Shown here: one piece after another, positions 7,038 through 14,713 of the stretch
How positions within the stretch are numbered: the stretch's first letter is position 1
Layout of the letters: each line of letters begins with the position of its first letter
Source: Phycisphaerales bacterium UBA5793
Lineage (GTDB): Bacteria > Planctomycetota > Phycisphaerae > Phycisphaerales > UBA5793
Assembly (NCBI GenBank): GCA_002418285.1
Contig: DIDT01000055.1
Span: forward strand, 1 to 26,076
Reading direction: 5' to 3'
Length of the DNA stretch: 26,076 nt
Translations under genes and position numbers: made by a program
Notes under the pieces: model-generated
The model's input: the letters and a program-made list of their open reading frames with translations, nothing else
Database searches by the model: none
What the model was told of the DNA's origin: nothing

Positions 7038-8627
7038 CTAGGCCGTTGGCTCAGCATACCGCGGAAACAGCGCATCACCCTTGGTCACCGCCGTACCCGG
7101 CTTGAGCCCGCCCCAGGCGCACAACGCGCGCAGATTCCCGGCACTGGGATCCACCGACTGCCCCAGCATCTGCCACGCCAGTTCGATTTTGTTGGGTAAG
7201 GCGCACCACAGCAGCACTGACGCAATGCGCAGGGTCTCAGCACACTGGTACAGCACTGCGGCAAGTTCATCGCGCTTCGTCTCATCCTTGGCCATCGTGA
7301 ACGGTCGTGTCGCGTCAATGAATGCATCAACCTGCCGCACGAGCCCCAGCGCGGCGTCCATCGCTTCGCTCAATTCGAGCCGGCCCATCGCGGCAACCAT
7401 GCGATCAACGGCCCCTTGCGTGATCGTGGGCCAATCGAATCCCTCAACCGTGTACGAACCCGGTCCCGGCACCTTGCCGTCGAAATACTTGCCGATCATG
7501 TTCACGACGCGGCTGAGCGAGTTGCCCAGCGTGTTCGCCAGATCGCTGTTGTACACGTCGATGAATTTGGCGCGGGCAAAGTCGGTGTCCGTCGATCCCA
7601 GTGGCCCCTGCGTGATGAGAAACCAGCGGAACGCATCGAGGCTGAACGAGTCGATGTAGCCCTGGATCGTCGGCAGATCGATGAAGTTGCCCAGGCTCTT
7701 GCTCATCTTCCGCCCCTCGCTGATCCAGAAGCTGTGGGCGTAGACGCAGCGCGGCAGCGGCAGATCGAGCGCCATGAGCATCGCCGGCCAGAAGATCGCG
7801 TGGAAGAAGAGAATCTCCTTGCCGATCACGTGGTAGTCAGCGGGCCAGAACCGCGCACGATCGCGCGGCACGAGATCCGTCTCGCCGGGCTGAAGGCCGA
7901 GTCCGAGCGTCGTGATGTAGTTGGACAGCGCATCGAGCCAGACCCAGAGGACGTGCTTGTCCTGGCCGGGAATCGGAATGCCCCACGAAAAACTCGTCCG
8001 CGTGACTGGCACATCCTGCAACCCATCGCGCAGCCGGCCGAGCATCTCGTTGCGACGCGCTTCGGGCCGTACGAATTCGGGCTGATCGTTGTACAATTGT
8101 TCGAGTCGTTGTTGATACGCGCTCAGGCGGAAGAAGTAGTTCTGTTCCTGCATGCGCACCAGGGGCTTGCCGGAGACGGCGGACTTGTAGTCCTGGTCCT
8201 TGGCGCGGGTGTCGGGGACGAATTCTTCCTGTCCCTCGTCGTACCAGCCTTCATACTGGCCAAGGTAGATGTCGCCGCTGGCGATGAGTCGCTGGACAAA
8301 GCGCTCGACCTGCAAGGTGTGGCGGCGCTCGGTTGTGCGGATGAAGTCGTCGTTGGTGAAATCGAGCATGCGCAGCACGCTCTGGAACTGGGCGGCGTTC
8401 TTGTTGGCCAGTTCCTGGGGCGTGACGCCCTGCTCGGCGGCGGACTTTTCCACCTTGATTCCATGCTCGTCCGTGCCCGTCAGGAAGAATACATCCAGGC
8501 CGAGGAATCGATGAAACCGGGCTGCAACGTCGCACACGGTGGTCGTGTAAGAATGGCCGATGTGGGGCCGGTCGTTGACGTAGTAAATAGGGGTCGTGAT
8601 GTAGAAAGTGCGTCGCGAGGCGCTCAT
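7038..8627 (-). CDS. metG: Methionyl-tRNA synthetase
   Basis: This 529-residue class I synthetase charges tRNA-Met. Signatures are HIGH (PHIGHSY, residues 22-25), the GTDEHG loop (about 51-56) and the KMSKS loop (SEGRKMSKSLGN, K307-S311). WVWLDALSNYI and YHVIGKEILFFHAIFWPAMLMAL are standard catalytic-domain motifs. The knuckle region, which in many homologues holds zinc cysteines, reads YEGWYDEGQEEFVPDT and contains no cysteine, so this is a zinc-free form. The C-terminal tRNA-binding EMAP-like domain is absent; the protein ends after the helical anticodon-binding domain. The ATG at 8625-8627 gives the normal N-terminus MSASRRTFYITTPIYYVN; the open frame reaches 8690. Upstream it is divergent from the ECF sigma gene. 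Confidence 0.96.
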   Translation of the reverse strand: MSASRRTFYITTPIYYVNDRPHIGHSYTTTVCDVAARFHRFLGLDVFFLTGTDEHGIKVEKSAAEQGVTPQELANKNAAQFQSVLRMLDFTNDDFIRTTERRHTLQVERFVQRLIASGDIYLGQYEGWYDEGQEEFVPDTRAKDQDYKSAVSGKPLVRMQEQNYFFRLSAYQQRLEQLYNDQPEFVRPEARRNEMLGRLRDGLQDVPVTRTSFSWGIPIPGQDKHVLWVWLDALSNYITTLGLGLQPGETDLVPRDRARFWPADYHVIGKEILFFHAIFWPAMLMALDLPLPRCVYAHSFWISEGRKMSKSLGNFIDLPTIQGYIDSFSLDAFRWFLITQGPLGSTDTDFARAKFIDVYNSDLANTLGNSLSRVVNMIGKYFDGKVPGPGSYTVEGFDWPTITQGAVDRMVAAMGRLELSEAMDAALGLVRQVDAFIDATRPFTMAKDETKRDELAAVLYQCAETLRIASVLLWCALPNKIELAWQMLGQSVDPSAGNLRALCAWGGLKPGTAVTKGDALFPRYAEPTA

Positions 8628-8731
8628 GATGGTCCCGTGGGGCGTGTGAGGGCGATTGTAGCGATAGGATGTCTCCGGACCGGATCGCAAGGGGCGGCCG
8701 GGGGGTGCGGGGCTGATGGAAGGCGGAGCGA

Positions 8732-9301
8732 TTGGATCGCCTCGAATTCGAAGCGAAGGCGCTGGAGCATTTCGACGCGGTTTACCGGATGGCGTTGCAA
8801 CTTTCGCGACGTCCCGAGGATGCTGCCGACCTCGTGCAGGAGACGTTTCTCAAGGCTCTCAAGGCGGCTGGGCGGTTTGAACCCAAGGGTGGGGGTATCC
8901 GGCCCTGGCTGTTCAAAATCCTCCGTAACGTCTTTTACAGCAGGGTAGTTAGGGAGCAGCGAAGCCCCTCAGCGTCCGAGAATATCCACTTTCATCCCAG
9001 CGCCAACCCGGGGCCGGATGAGTCCCGACCCGCCTGGAACATGGCTGCCATGGATTGGGAGCAGGTGGATGATCGCCTGAAATCGGCCGTCCACGCGCTC
9101 AATCCGGAGTACCGGGAAGTTCTCTTATTGTGGGGCGTCGAGGGAATGAAGTATCGAGAGATCGCGTTAATCGTTGATGTACCAATCGGCACGGTCATGA
9201 GCCGCTTGTTTCGGGCCCGAGCCGCGTTGGCACAGCAACTTGGTCCGCTGGCGGCCGAAGTTGGGATTCGCTTGGAAGATGAGAAGTCCGATGCCGAGTA
9301 A
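8732..9301 (+). CDS. ECF-type RNA polymerase sigma factor
   Basis: The 189-residue product has the two-domain ECF layout. Region 2 covers about residues 12-76, including HFDAVYRMALQLSRRPEDAADLVQETFLKAL (given here by its ends H13 and L43) and RPWLFKILRNVFYSRVVRE. Region 4 covers about 117-170, with LNPEYREVLLLWGVEGMKY and the helix-turn-helix IVDVPIGTVMSRLFRAR. The linker between them is short (about 40 residues), with no extra domain. The start is a TTG at 8732, preceded by AAGGCGGAG at a suitable distance; no ATG or GTG lies closer in this frame. The gene is followed by a single-pass membrane protein that fits the role of its anti-sigma factor, so it probably responds to an envelope or extracellular signal. 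Confidence 0.92.
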   Translation: MDRLEFEAKALEHFDAVYRMALQLSRRPEDAADLVQETFLKALKAAGRFEPKGGGIRPWLFKILRNVFYSRVVREQRSPSASENIHFHPSANPGPDESRPAWNMAAMDWEQVDDRLKSAVHALNPEYREVLLLWGVEGMKYREIALIVDVPIGTVMSRLFRARAALAQQLGPLAAEVGIRLEDEKSDAE

Positions 9302-9379
9302 TGCCAGCGAAGCGTGGTCCAACCATCCGGTACAATGCCGGACTATTGCGAGATCGGCCACGCCAGACAGGTGTCCATT

Positions 9380-10297
9380 ATGAACCCCGCCGAGACCACA
9401 AATCTTCTCCGCCTCGCCGCTGATGAGGAACTGACCGCCGAACAGGCGATTGCCCTCGAAGCGCACCTCGCGGCGCATCCTGAAGATCTGGAGTTCGTCG
9501 CGTTCGAGCGCCGCCTTCGCGCGGCAGTCGGGCGGGCGATGGGTGATGTGGCAGTGCCGACCGAATTGCGTGCCGCGGTGCAGGCGCAACTGTCCGCTCC
9601 CGCGCACTCTCTGCGGCTCGCCGGGGACGTTGCTCCGGCGGCGTCCGCGGTTGGCGCTGGTTCGTCTCGCCGTCGGTGGTTTGTGCCCTCCGGGCTGGCC
9701 GCGGGTTTCCTGCTGCTCGTCGGCGTGGCTGTGGTCATCGGCGTGATGGGGCGATCGGACTGGTTCGACTGGTTCCGCTCCCCGCAGATCAACATCAGCA
9801 ACGAGGGCGGCTCTCTCGGTTTCCCGATTCAGGAGCACCAGCGCTGCATTACCGATGCCTCATACGCCCGGCGAAAGTTCACAATTCACACCCAGGACGC
9901 GCTCGCCCGGCATCTCGCCAAAGACCTTCGCTGGGACGTGACGATTCCTGATTTGTCTCCATTCGGGTATGTGTTCGAGGATGCTGGCAACTGCAATGTC
10001 GGCGGCGGGTCTGTGGAGTCTGTCCACCTTCGCTATGTGAATGATTCAACGACGGTGAGCGTGTGGATTGAGCGATCACGTCCATCGGACCTCACCCATT
10101 CGGCGACCTTCGAAGAAGGACACGCCTATTTTGTTACGCCGACCGATCGTCGGGCCCTGCCCGATGGACAGAGCGCCTACTACGCGTGGCGCTCCGGCGA
10201 CTTCGTGTATCGCATCGTTCCCGGATCGGCTGGTGAGTCCCGAGCAATGGCCGTGTCCGTCGGGATGCCCGACGTGACGCCGGAACAAATCCACTGA
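9380..10297 (+). CDS. Putative membrane anti-sigma factor
   Basis: The 305-residue protein has a cytoplasmic N-terminal part (1-97) containing LRLAADEELTAEQAIALEAHLAAHPEDLEFVAFERRLRAAV (by position 10-50), which matches the anti-sigma-domain helix pattern. The usual zinc residues are missing: where HxxxCxxC would stand it reads HLAAHPEDLEF. A single membrane segment follows at about 101-123 (LAAGFLLLVGVAVVIGV). The remaining 180 residues lie outside and include three cysteines. The ATG at 9380 has AGGTG 6 nt upstream and follows the sigma gene by 78 bp; the open frame reaches 9314. Assignment rests on the gene order and topology as well as the N-terminal helix pattern. Confidence 0.82.
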   Translation: MNPAETTNLLRLAADEELTAEQAIALEAHLAAHPEDLEFVAFERRLRAAVGRAMGDVAVPTELRAAVQAQLSAPAHSLRLAGDVAPAASAVGAGSSRRRWFVPSGLAAGFLLLVGVAVVIGVMGRSDWFDWFRSPQINISNEGGSLGFPIQEHQRCITDASYARRKFTIHTQDALARHLAKDLRWDVTIPDLSPFGYVFEDAGNCNVGGGSVESVHLRYVNDSTTVSVWIERSRPSDLTHSATFEEGHAYFVTPTDRRALPDGQSAYYAWRSGDFVYRIVPGSAGESRAMAVSVGMPDVTPEQIH

Positions 10298-10398
10298 ATT
10301 GTGTTCGAGTCCCGCGGCTGCAACGGCAGAACTTTGCCGCGTTTTGGCTGCGCCGAGGTGCTTTCGAGCCATTCCCACCCGCCCGGCTCATGGTTCTC

Positions 10399-10404
10399 TA
10401 TAAT
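10399..10404 (+). promoter_or_regulatory. Consensus -10 hexamer TATAAT upstream of the TPR protein gene
   Basis: TATAAT at 10399-10404 is a perfect -10 in a GC-rich intergenic region 56 bp before the TPR gene. No -35 is visible at 16-18 bp spacing, so either an activator or an alternative recognition mode would be needed. Confidence 0.4.
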
Positions 10405-10409
10405 TTCAC

Positions 10410-10463
10410 ATGGTGGCTCGGGTTGCAGGACCGCGAAGCGTCCGTGGTGGAGGTGGATCATGA
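10410..10463 (+). other. Possible 17-codon leader ORF overlapping the TPR gene start (ATGA)
   Basis: An ATG at 10410, only 5 nt after TATAAT, opens a 17-codon frame ending at a TGA (10461-10463) that overlaps the ATG of the following gene (10460) in an ATGA arrangement. Its Gly-rich end is encoded by the Shine-Dalgarno-like GGTGGAGGTGG of the main gene. It could couple translation of the two, but a chance ORF is also possible. Confidence 0.2.
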
Positions 10464-12085
10464 CAAGTCGTGCTCGACAACAGGATACCTGGCTGCGGTG
10501 GATGACTGGCGCGGGTGTGGCTGCCGCGTGCCTGGCGCTGCCCTCGGTCTCGTTGGCGCAAAACGCCTTGGGGAACGGAAGAGCCCTCGATGCAAACCTG
10601 AGTACCCAGTCGCGCTACAACCAGCCGCGGCAGGGGTTCCTGCTCAACCGGATCAACGACGCGATCGTGACGGGTACCGCGCCCGGCGGCATGAACTTTC
10701 GCGGCGATGTCGGCTACACCAGCACCTTTGCGTTCCGTGGTGGAACAGCGAGGCAGCAATCCTACGGCTTCGAGCGAGATTCGTACTATTCGAACATCGC
10801 TTCGCGCCGCGGCGCGCCGCGCGATCCGAGTGTGCTCGGCTTGTACCAGGTGCCCAACCTCTCCAGGCCGGGCGGAGACTCGCCCTATGGCGCCGGCGCC
10901 GTCGTGCTCACCCCGATGAGCGGCGCGAATCTGCAGGAACTCGCCCGGGCTCGTTACGGTACAAGCCTTCCGGATCTCAACGCCAACGCGACATCGCAGC
11001 AGTTTCGGCCGCAGCGGGCCTTTGCCAGCCCCTCGCTGGAGGCGACCTCCGGCTCGGTTCTGGATCGCAACTTGAGTATCGCCTCGCGTGCAGCGATGAA
11101 CACCGTCGATCCACTTCTCGATCGCAGTTCGTTGCTCGCCGCTTCGGCAAACGGTCTGCTCAGTCCCCCGAATCTCACGGCGCCGGGACTGGATGCCGGC
11201 CCATTGACGCTGCCTTCAAGCAGCCCCGTGATTCGCAATGCGCTCACCCGTGGAATCGATGGAACCTTCGACGGCGTGTCGTTCAGAGAGGGGTGGTCGA
11301 ATCGGATTGCCCCGGTGTCGGCGGCATCCCCCAGCGCCGCTGAGCCGCTCCTCGCCGGGCAGGACTCGTACGCCGACTACGTCGCGCGGATGTCAACCAG
11401 AAACGCGCCACAACGCCTTCCCGAAGCAGGACAACCATACAGCGCCAATGCCATCGCGACGATGCGGCAGTTTTCCAAAGACGTTCTCGGCATCGACACC
11501 GAAGCCGAGGTGCCCGGCGTCGGGCCGGCGCCGGCAAGTCCACTCGAGCAGCTGAGCGCCGACGCACTCAACCAGATCAGCCAGCCTCTGCCGCCGATCG
11601 CCAGCCTGGCCGGCGACAACACGAGCCAGTTTGCCGATCACGTTCATCTTGGCGAGACCGCCCTGGCGGACGGACGGTACTTCGATGCGGAGAGCTGGTT
11701 CGACGTGGCACTCTACTACACGCCCGAGCACCCGTTGGCGATGGCGGGCCGGGTGCATGCTCAACTCGGCGCAGGTAAGTATCGCTCTGCAGCGCTCGGA
11801 CTGCGTCGCCTGTTCGAAGCGCATCCGGAACTCATCAATACGCAATACGCAAGCAACCTGCTCCCCAAGGCGGATCGCCTCGACGAAGACGCCAGTGAGT
11901 TGACGGAGATGCTCACGCGGCCTGGCGCAACCGTCGAGGCCGGTTTGCTGCTGGCGTACATCGGGCACCTGACAAACCAGCCCGAGTTGATCGCAAAGGG
12001 GCTTGACGATCTTGACGCCAAGCAGCCGGGTGACCGGCTGGTCGATGTGCTCAAGCGCGTCTGGCTGGCCACGCCGGCACCTTGA
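10460..12085 (+). CDS. Secreted TPR-containing protein of unknown function
   Basis: The 541-residue product begins with a signal peptide (WMTGAGVAAACLALPSVSLA, likely cut before Q34). Residues 34-385 are low in recognisable structure, rich in Ser, Ala, Asn, Pro and Gly, with repeated short phrases such as LDRNLSIAS and LDRSSLLAA. From about residue 390 to 460 there is a tetratricopeptide-like pair of helices: LGETALADGRYFDAESWFDVALYYTPEHP, given here as positions 397-425, followed by GRVHAQLGAGKYRSAALG. The start at 10460 has a strong GGAGG. No enzyme motif is present. It follows the sigma/anti-sigma pair on the same strand with a 162-bp gap and may belong to the same regulon, although a separate promoter is likely. 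Confidence 0.82.
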   Translation: MTSRARQQDTWLRWMTGAGVAAACLALPSVSLAQNALGNGRALDANLSTQSRYNQPRQGFLLNRINDAIVTGTAPGGMNFRGDVGYTSTFAFRGGTARQQSYGFERDSYYSNIASRRGAPRDPSVLGLYQVPNLSRPGGDSPYGAGAVVLTPMSGANLQELARARYGTSLPDLNANATSQQFRPQRAFASPSLEATSGSVLDRNLSIASRAAMNTVDPLLDRSSLLAASANGLLSPPNLTAPGLDAGPLTLPSSSPVIRNALTRGIDGTFDGVSFREGWSNRIAPVSAASPSAAEPLLAGQDSYADYVARMSTRNAPQRLPEAGQPYSANAIATMRQFSKDVLGIDTEAEVPGVGPAPASPLEQLSADALNQISQPLPPIASLAGDNTSQFADHVHLGETALADGRYFDAESWFDVALYYTPEHPLAMAGRVHAQLGAGKYRSAALGLRRLFEAHPELINTQYASNLLPKADRLDEDASELTEMLTRPGATVEAGLLLAYIGHLTNQPELIAKGLDDLDAKQPGDRLVDVLKRVWLATPAP

Positions 12086-12188
12086 GAGAGGTGCTCTGGG
12101 GCGAAGGAGTGCGGTAGAGTTTCGGGCGCTGCCTGGGGGCGTGTGCAGCCGTCGTATCCGGTTGGAACGCTAAGTGTGCGAGGTGAAC

Positions 12189-13703
12189 GTGACTAATCCA
12201 AGTCTCCAGGAGTTCGCCAGACTGCTCGCCATCCTGGTTTGCGGCGCCTTTTCGACTTGCCAGGATCCACCGCCGACCGCTCAAGTTGACACCGAGTTAT
12301 TGGCGCTTGCCGGCAACCCAGCGGCAACGCCCGCAGAAGTGAAAGCGCTGCTGGACGCGGGGGCGAATGTCAACGCACGCGGAGAAGACGGATCAACTGC
12401 ATTGATCATTGCGGCGGCATATCAATCCGACCCGCAGGTTCTCACGACCTTGATCGACGCGGGCGCCGAGCTCGAAGCCAAGCGGGATGGCGGCGACACC
12501 GCACTCATGGCGGCCGCGACCTACAACAAGAACTTCAAGGTTACCGCGACGTTGCTCAAAGCCGGCGCAGACGTCAATGCGACAGATGATGAAGGATGGA
12601 CGGCGCTCTCCTCCGCTGCGTCCTGGACGGAGAATGAGGACGTCATCTGGAACCTGGTTTCATCGGGTGCGGATGTGGACGGACCGGGACCGGATCACTC
12701 GACTCCGCTCATGTTGGCGGCCGGCACTAACCCCGAGCCCGGTGTGCTTTGGAGTCTCATCGAGTTGGGCGCAGACGTGAATGCAATCGACGATCACGGG
12801 CTCACACCGCTGATGTACGCAACGCTTCCCTCGGCTCCTCCGCAGACTTTCGACGTACTGCTCTATGCAGGCGCGGACGTCAATGCCGAATCCCCCGAAG
12901 GGCTCACAGCGCTCATCTATGCATTGTCACACACGGCGAACTCACGCGTCATCGCCGGGCTTCTCACCGCCGGCGCCAGGCCGCAGGGCGCGGGTGTGGA
13001 CGGCTGGACACCCCTGATGTACGCTGCCGCCAGGTACGATCGGCCGGACGTACTCCAGATGCTCATCGAGGCTGGCGCCGATGTCAACCTCCAGACGAAT
13101 GCCCGGGCGACCCCGCTGATGATCGCGGCCCGCTACAACAGCAATCCCGATGTCCTCTCGGCGCTCATCGAAGCCGGCGCGGACGTCAACGCTGCAGGTC
13201 TGTCCGGGTTCACGCCGCTCATGATGGCGGCAAGAAACAATCGCAGCGCGGAAGTCTTGCAAGTCCTGCTGGAGGCAAATGCCCGGGTGAACGCGCGGGC
13301 AGACCGCGAGGTGACCGCACTGATGGGCGCCGCAGGATGGGGCGCCAATCCGGAAATCCTCACGCTCCTGTTGAATGCGGGAGCGGAACTGGACGCGAGG
13401 GCGGAAGATGGTTCGACGCCGCTTATGTACGCTGCCGCCTACAACTCGCTGCCGGAGATGGCACTGCAGCTGATCGCGGCCGGCGCGAAAATCAACGCTG
13501 CGTCGCATGATGGAATGTCGCCACTCATGAATGCGGCTGGATCAAACTCGAATCCCCAGGTCCTTGTTGCCCTGCTCAATGCAGGTGCCGACCCGAAGGC
13601 CATCGACCAAGGAGGAAAGGCCGCTCTGGACTGGGCGATGGAGAACGGCAGTTTGGCTGGCACTGAAGCGCTGCAAGTGCTCAAGAACGCGACGCAACCC
13701 TAG
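12189..13703 (+). CDS. Exported ankyrin-repeat protein
   Basis: The protein (504 residues from GTG 12189, 509 from GTG 12174) has a short hydrophobic leader (FARLLAILVCGAFS) suggesting export or anchoring, then ankyrin repeats from about residue 40 to the end. Each repeat shows TPLMYAA-type helix 1, a polar turn such as YNSNPD, a helix ending LIEAGA, and a hairpin ADVNA. Thirteen AGADVNA-like tips can be counted. GTG 12189 is preferred because GAGG lies 5 nt upstream (12180-12183); a GTG at 12174 has no such site. The cysteine after GAFST is not a good lipobox. Ankyrin arrays bind proteins; no partner is visible next to it. Alternative roles such as effector or surface adhesin remain open. 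Confidence 0.9.
   Translation: MTNPSLQEFARLLAILVCGAFSTCQDPPPTAQVDTELLALAGNPAATPAEVKALLDAGANVNARGEDGSTALIIAAAYQSDPQVLTTLIDAGAELEAKRDGGDTALMAAATYNKNFKVTATLLKAGADVNATDDEGWTALSSAASWTENEDVIWNLVSSGADVDGPGPDHSTPLMLAAGTNPEPGVLWSLIELGADVNAIDDHGLTPLMYATLPSAPPQTFDVLLYAGADVNAESPEGLTALIYALSHTANSRVIAGLLTAGARPQGAGVDGWTPLMYAAARYDRPDVLQMLIEAGADVNLQTNARATPLMIAARYNSNPDVLSALIEAGADVNAAGLSGFTPLMMAARNNRSAEVLQVLLEANARVNARADREVTALMGAAGWGANPEILTLLLNAGAELDARAEDGSTPLMYAAAYNSLPEMALQLIAAGAKINAASHDGMSPLMNAAGSNSNPQVLVALLNAGADPKAIDQGGKAALDWAMENGSLAGTEALQVLKNATQP
12357..13580 (+). repeat. Twelve tandem gap-free 102-bp (34-residue) ankyrin units
   Basis: Measured from one AGA hairpin tip to the next, twelve successive units are each exactly 34 codons; a 13th unit of about 35 follows. 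The canonical ankyrin repeat is 33 residues. The extra residue sits in the loop between the two helices (YNSNPD-like). The units differ at the DNA level, so recent slippage is unlikely. Confidence 0.85.
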
Positions 13704-13779
13704 CACGGCGCTTCTCTGTGTTCGGTTTGCCGCGTGGATGACCCGCTCTGCACCGTCGCAAATCGACAGAGGCGGGCAA

Positions 13780-13795
13780 CCCTGCGACTGCAGGG
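13780..13795. repeat. Short inverted repeat before the methyltransferase gene
   Basis: CCCTGC and GCAGGG flank a GACT loop. The perfect 6-bp stem ends 15 bp before the ATG at 13811. It may be a hairpin in the leader or the end signal of the ankyrin gene, though no T-run follows. Confidence 0.35.
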
Positions 13796-13810
13796 CTAAA
13801 GTGTCGCCCC

Positions 13811-14668
13811 ATGCCAAAGAACGCCGTCAAAGAAAAGCGCGCCTCAAAGAAATCGCGCAAGTCCGGTAGGAAAGCCGCGTACACCGCCGCCAGCGCCGAT
13901 AAGCACCATCTCTACGAGCGATCGGTGCAGAGCCCCGAGGCGGAGATCCAGTTCATCGATCGCACCTTTCGCTCGCTTCGCGGCCGTCTGCCCGACGTCT
14001 TGCGCGAAGACTTCTGCGGCACAGCGTTCATGGCCTGTACGTGGGTCCGTTCCCGCAAGAGCAATCATTCGATCGGCGTCGACCTCGACCAGCCGACGCT
14101 CGAATGGGCCATCGCCCACAACCTCTCCTGGCTCAACGACGAGGAGCGATCGCGCGTCGAGCTGATCCGCGACGATGTCACGACTGTGCGCGCGCCGCAT
14201 GCCGACGTCATTGCGGCGTTCAACTTCAGTTACTACATCTTCAAGACCCGGCCGCAACTGCTCACCTACTTCAAGGCGGTGCGTCGCGGCCTCAAGAAGG
14301 ACGGTCTGTTCTACCTCGATTGCTACGGCGGCTACGAGGCGCAGGACGTGATGAAAGAACCGCGCAAGTGCGCCGGCTTCACCTACGTCTGGGATCAGGC
14401 GCACTACAACCCCATCACCAGCGAGACGCTCTGCCATATTCACTTCAAGTTCCCCGACGGCACGAAGATGAAGAAGGCCTTCACCTACGACTGGCGGCTC
14501 TGGTCGATCACCGAGATCCGCGAGTTGCTCGAAGAGGCGGGGTTCGCCAGCAGCACCGTCTACTGGGAAGGCACCGACGAAGACGGCGAAGGCAATGGCG
14601 TGTTCCGCCCTTCGACCAAGGGCGAAGTCTGCGCCGGCTGGGTGTCGTACATCATCGCTCAGCGGTAG
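13811..14668 (+). CDS. Class I SAM-dependent methyltransferase
   Basis: The 285-residue product has a very basic N-terminal tail (residues 1-22, ten Lys/Arg) followed by a Rossmann-fold methyltransferase. Motif I reads LREDFCGTAFMAC (about 64-76), the acidic end of strand 2 is GVDLD (89-93), and later motifs are VIAAFNFSYYIF and LKKDGLFYLDCYGG. This resembles the 'methyltransferase domain 25' group and acts on unknown small molecules or proteins. The basic tail could bind nucleic acid, but this is speculative. The ATG at 13811 lacks a nearby Shine-Dalgarno sequence; TAAAGT lies 8 nt upstream. It is convergent with the lipoprotein gene (45 bp). Confidence 0.88.
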   Translation: MPKNAVKEKRASKKSRKSGRKAAYTAASADKHHLYERSVQSPEAEIQFIDRTFRSLRGRLPDVLREDFCGTAFMACTWVRSRKSNHSIGVDLDQPTLEWAIAHNLSWLNDEERSRVELIRDDVTTVRAPHADVIAAFNFSYYIFKTRPQLLTYFKAVRRGLKKDGLFYLDCYGGYEAQDVMKEPRKCAGFTYVWDQAHYNPITSETLCHIHFKFPDGTKMKKAFTYDWRLWSITEIRELLEEAGFASSTVYWEGTDEDGEGNGVFRPSTKGEVCAGWVSYIIAQR

Positions 14669-14713
14669 ACTGCCGCACCATCGGTCGACGCTGAATCGCA
14701 ACTCTCGCCACCG

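Noticed and set aside
8654..8659. TACAAT on the minus strand as metG promoter
   Set aside because: It lies 26 bp before the start, but no -35 was found at 16-18 bp spacing and the box is not supported by other evidence.
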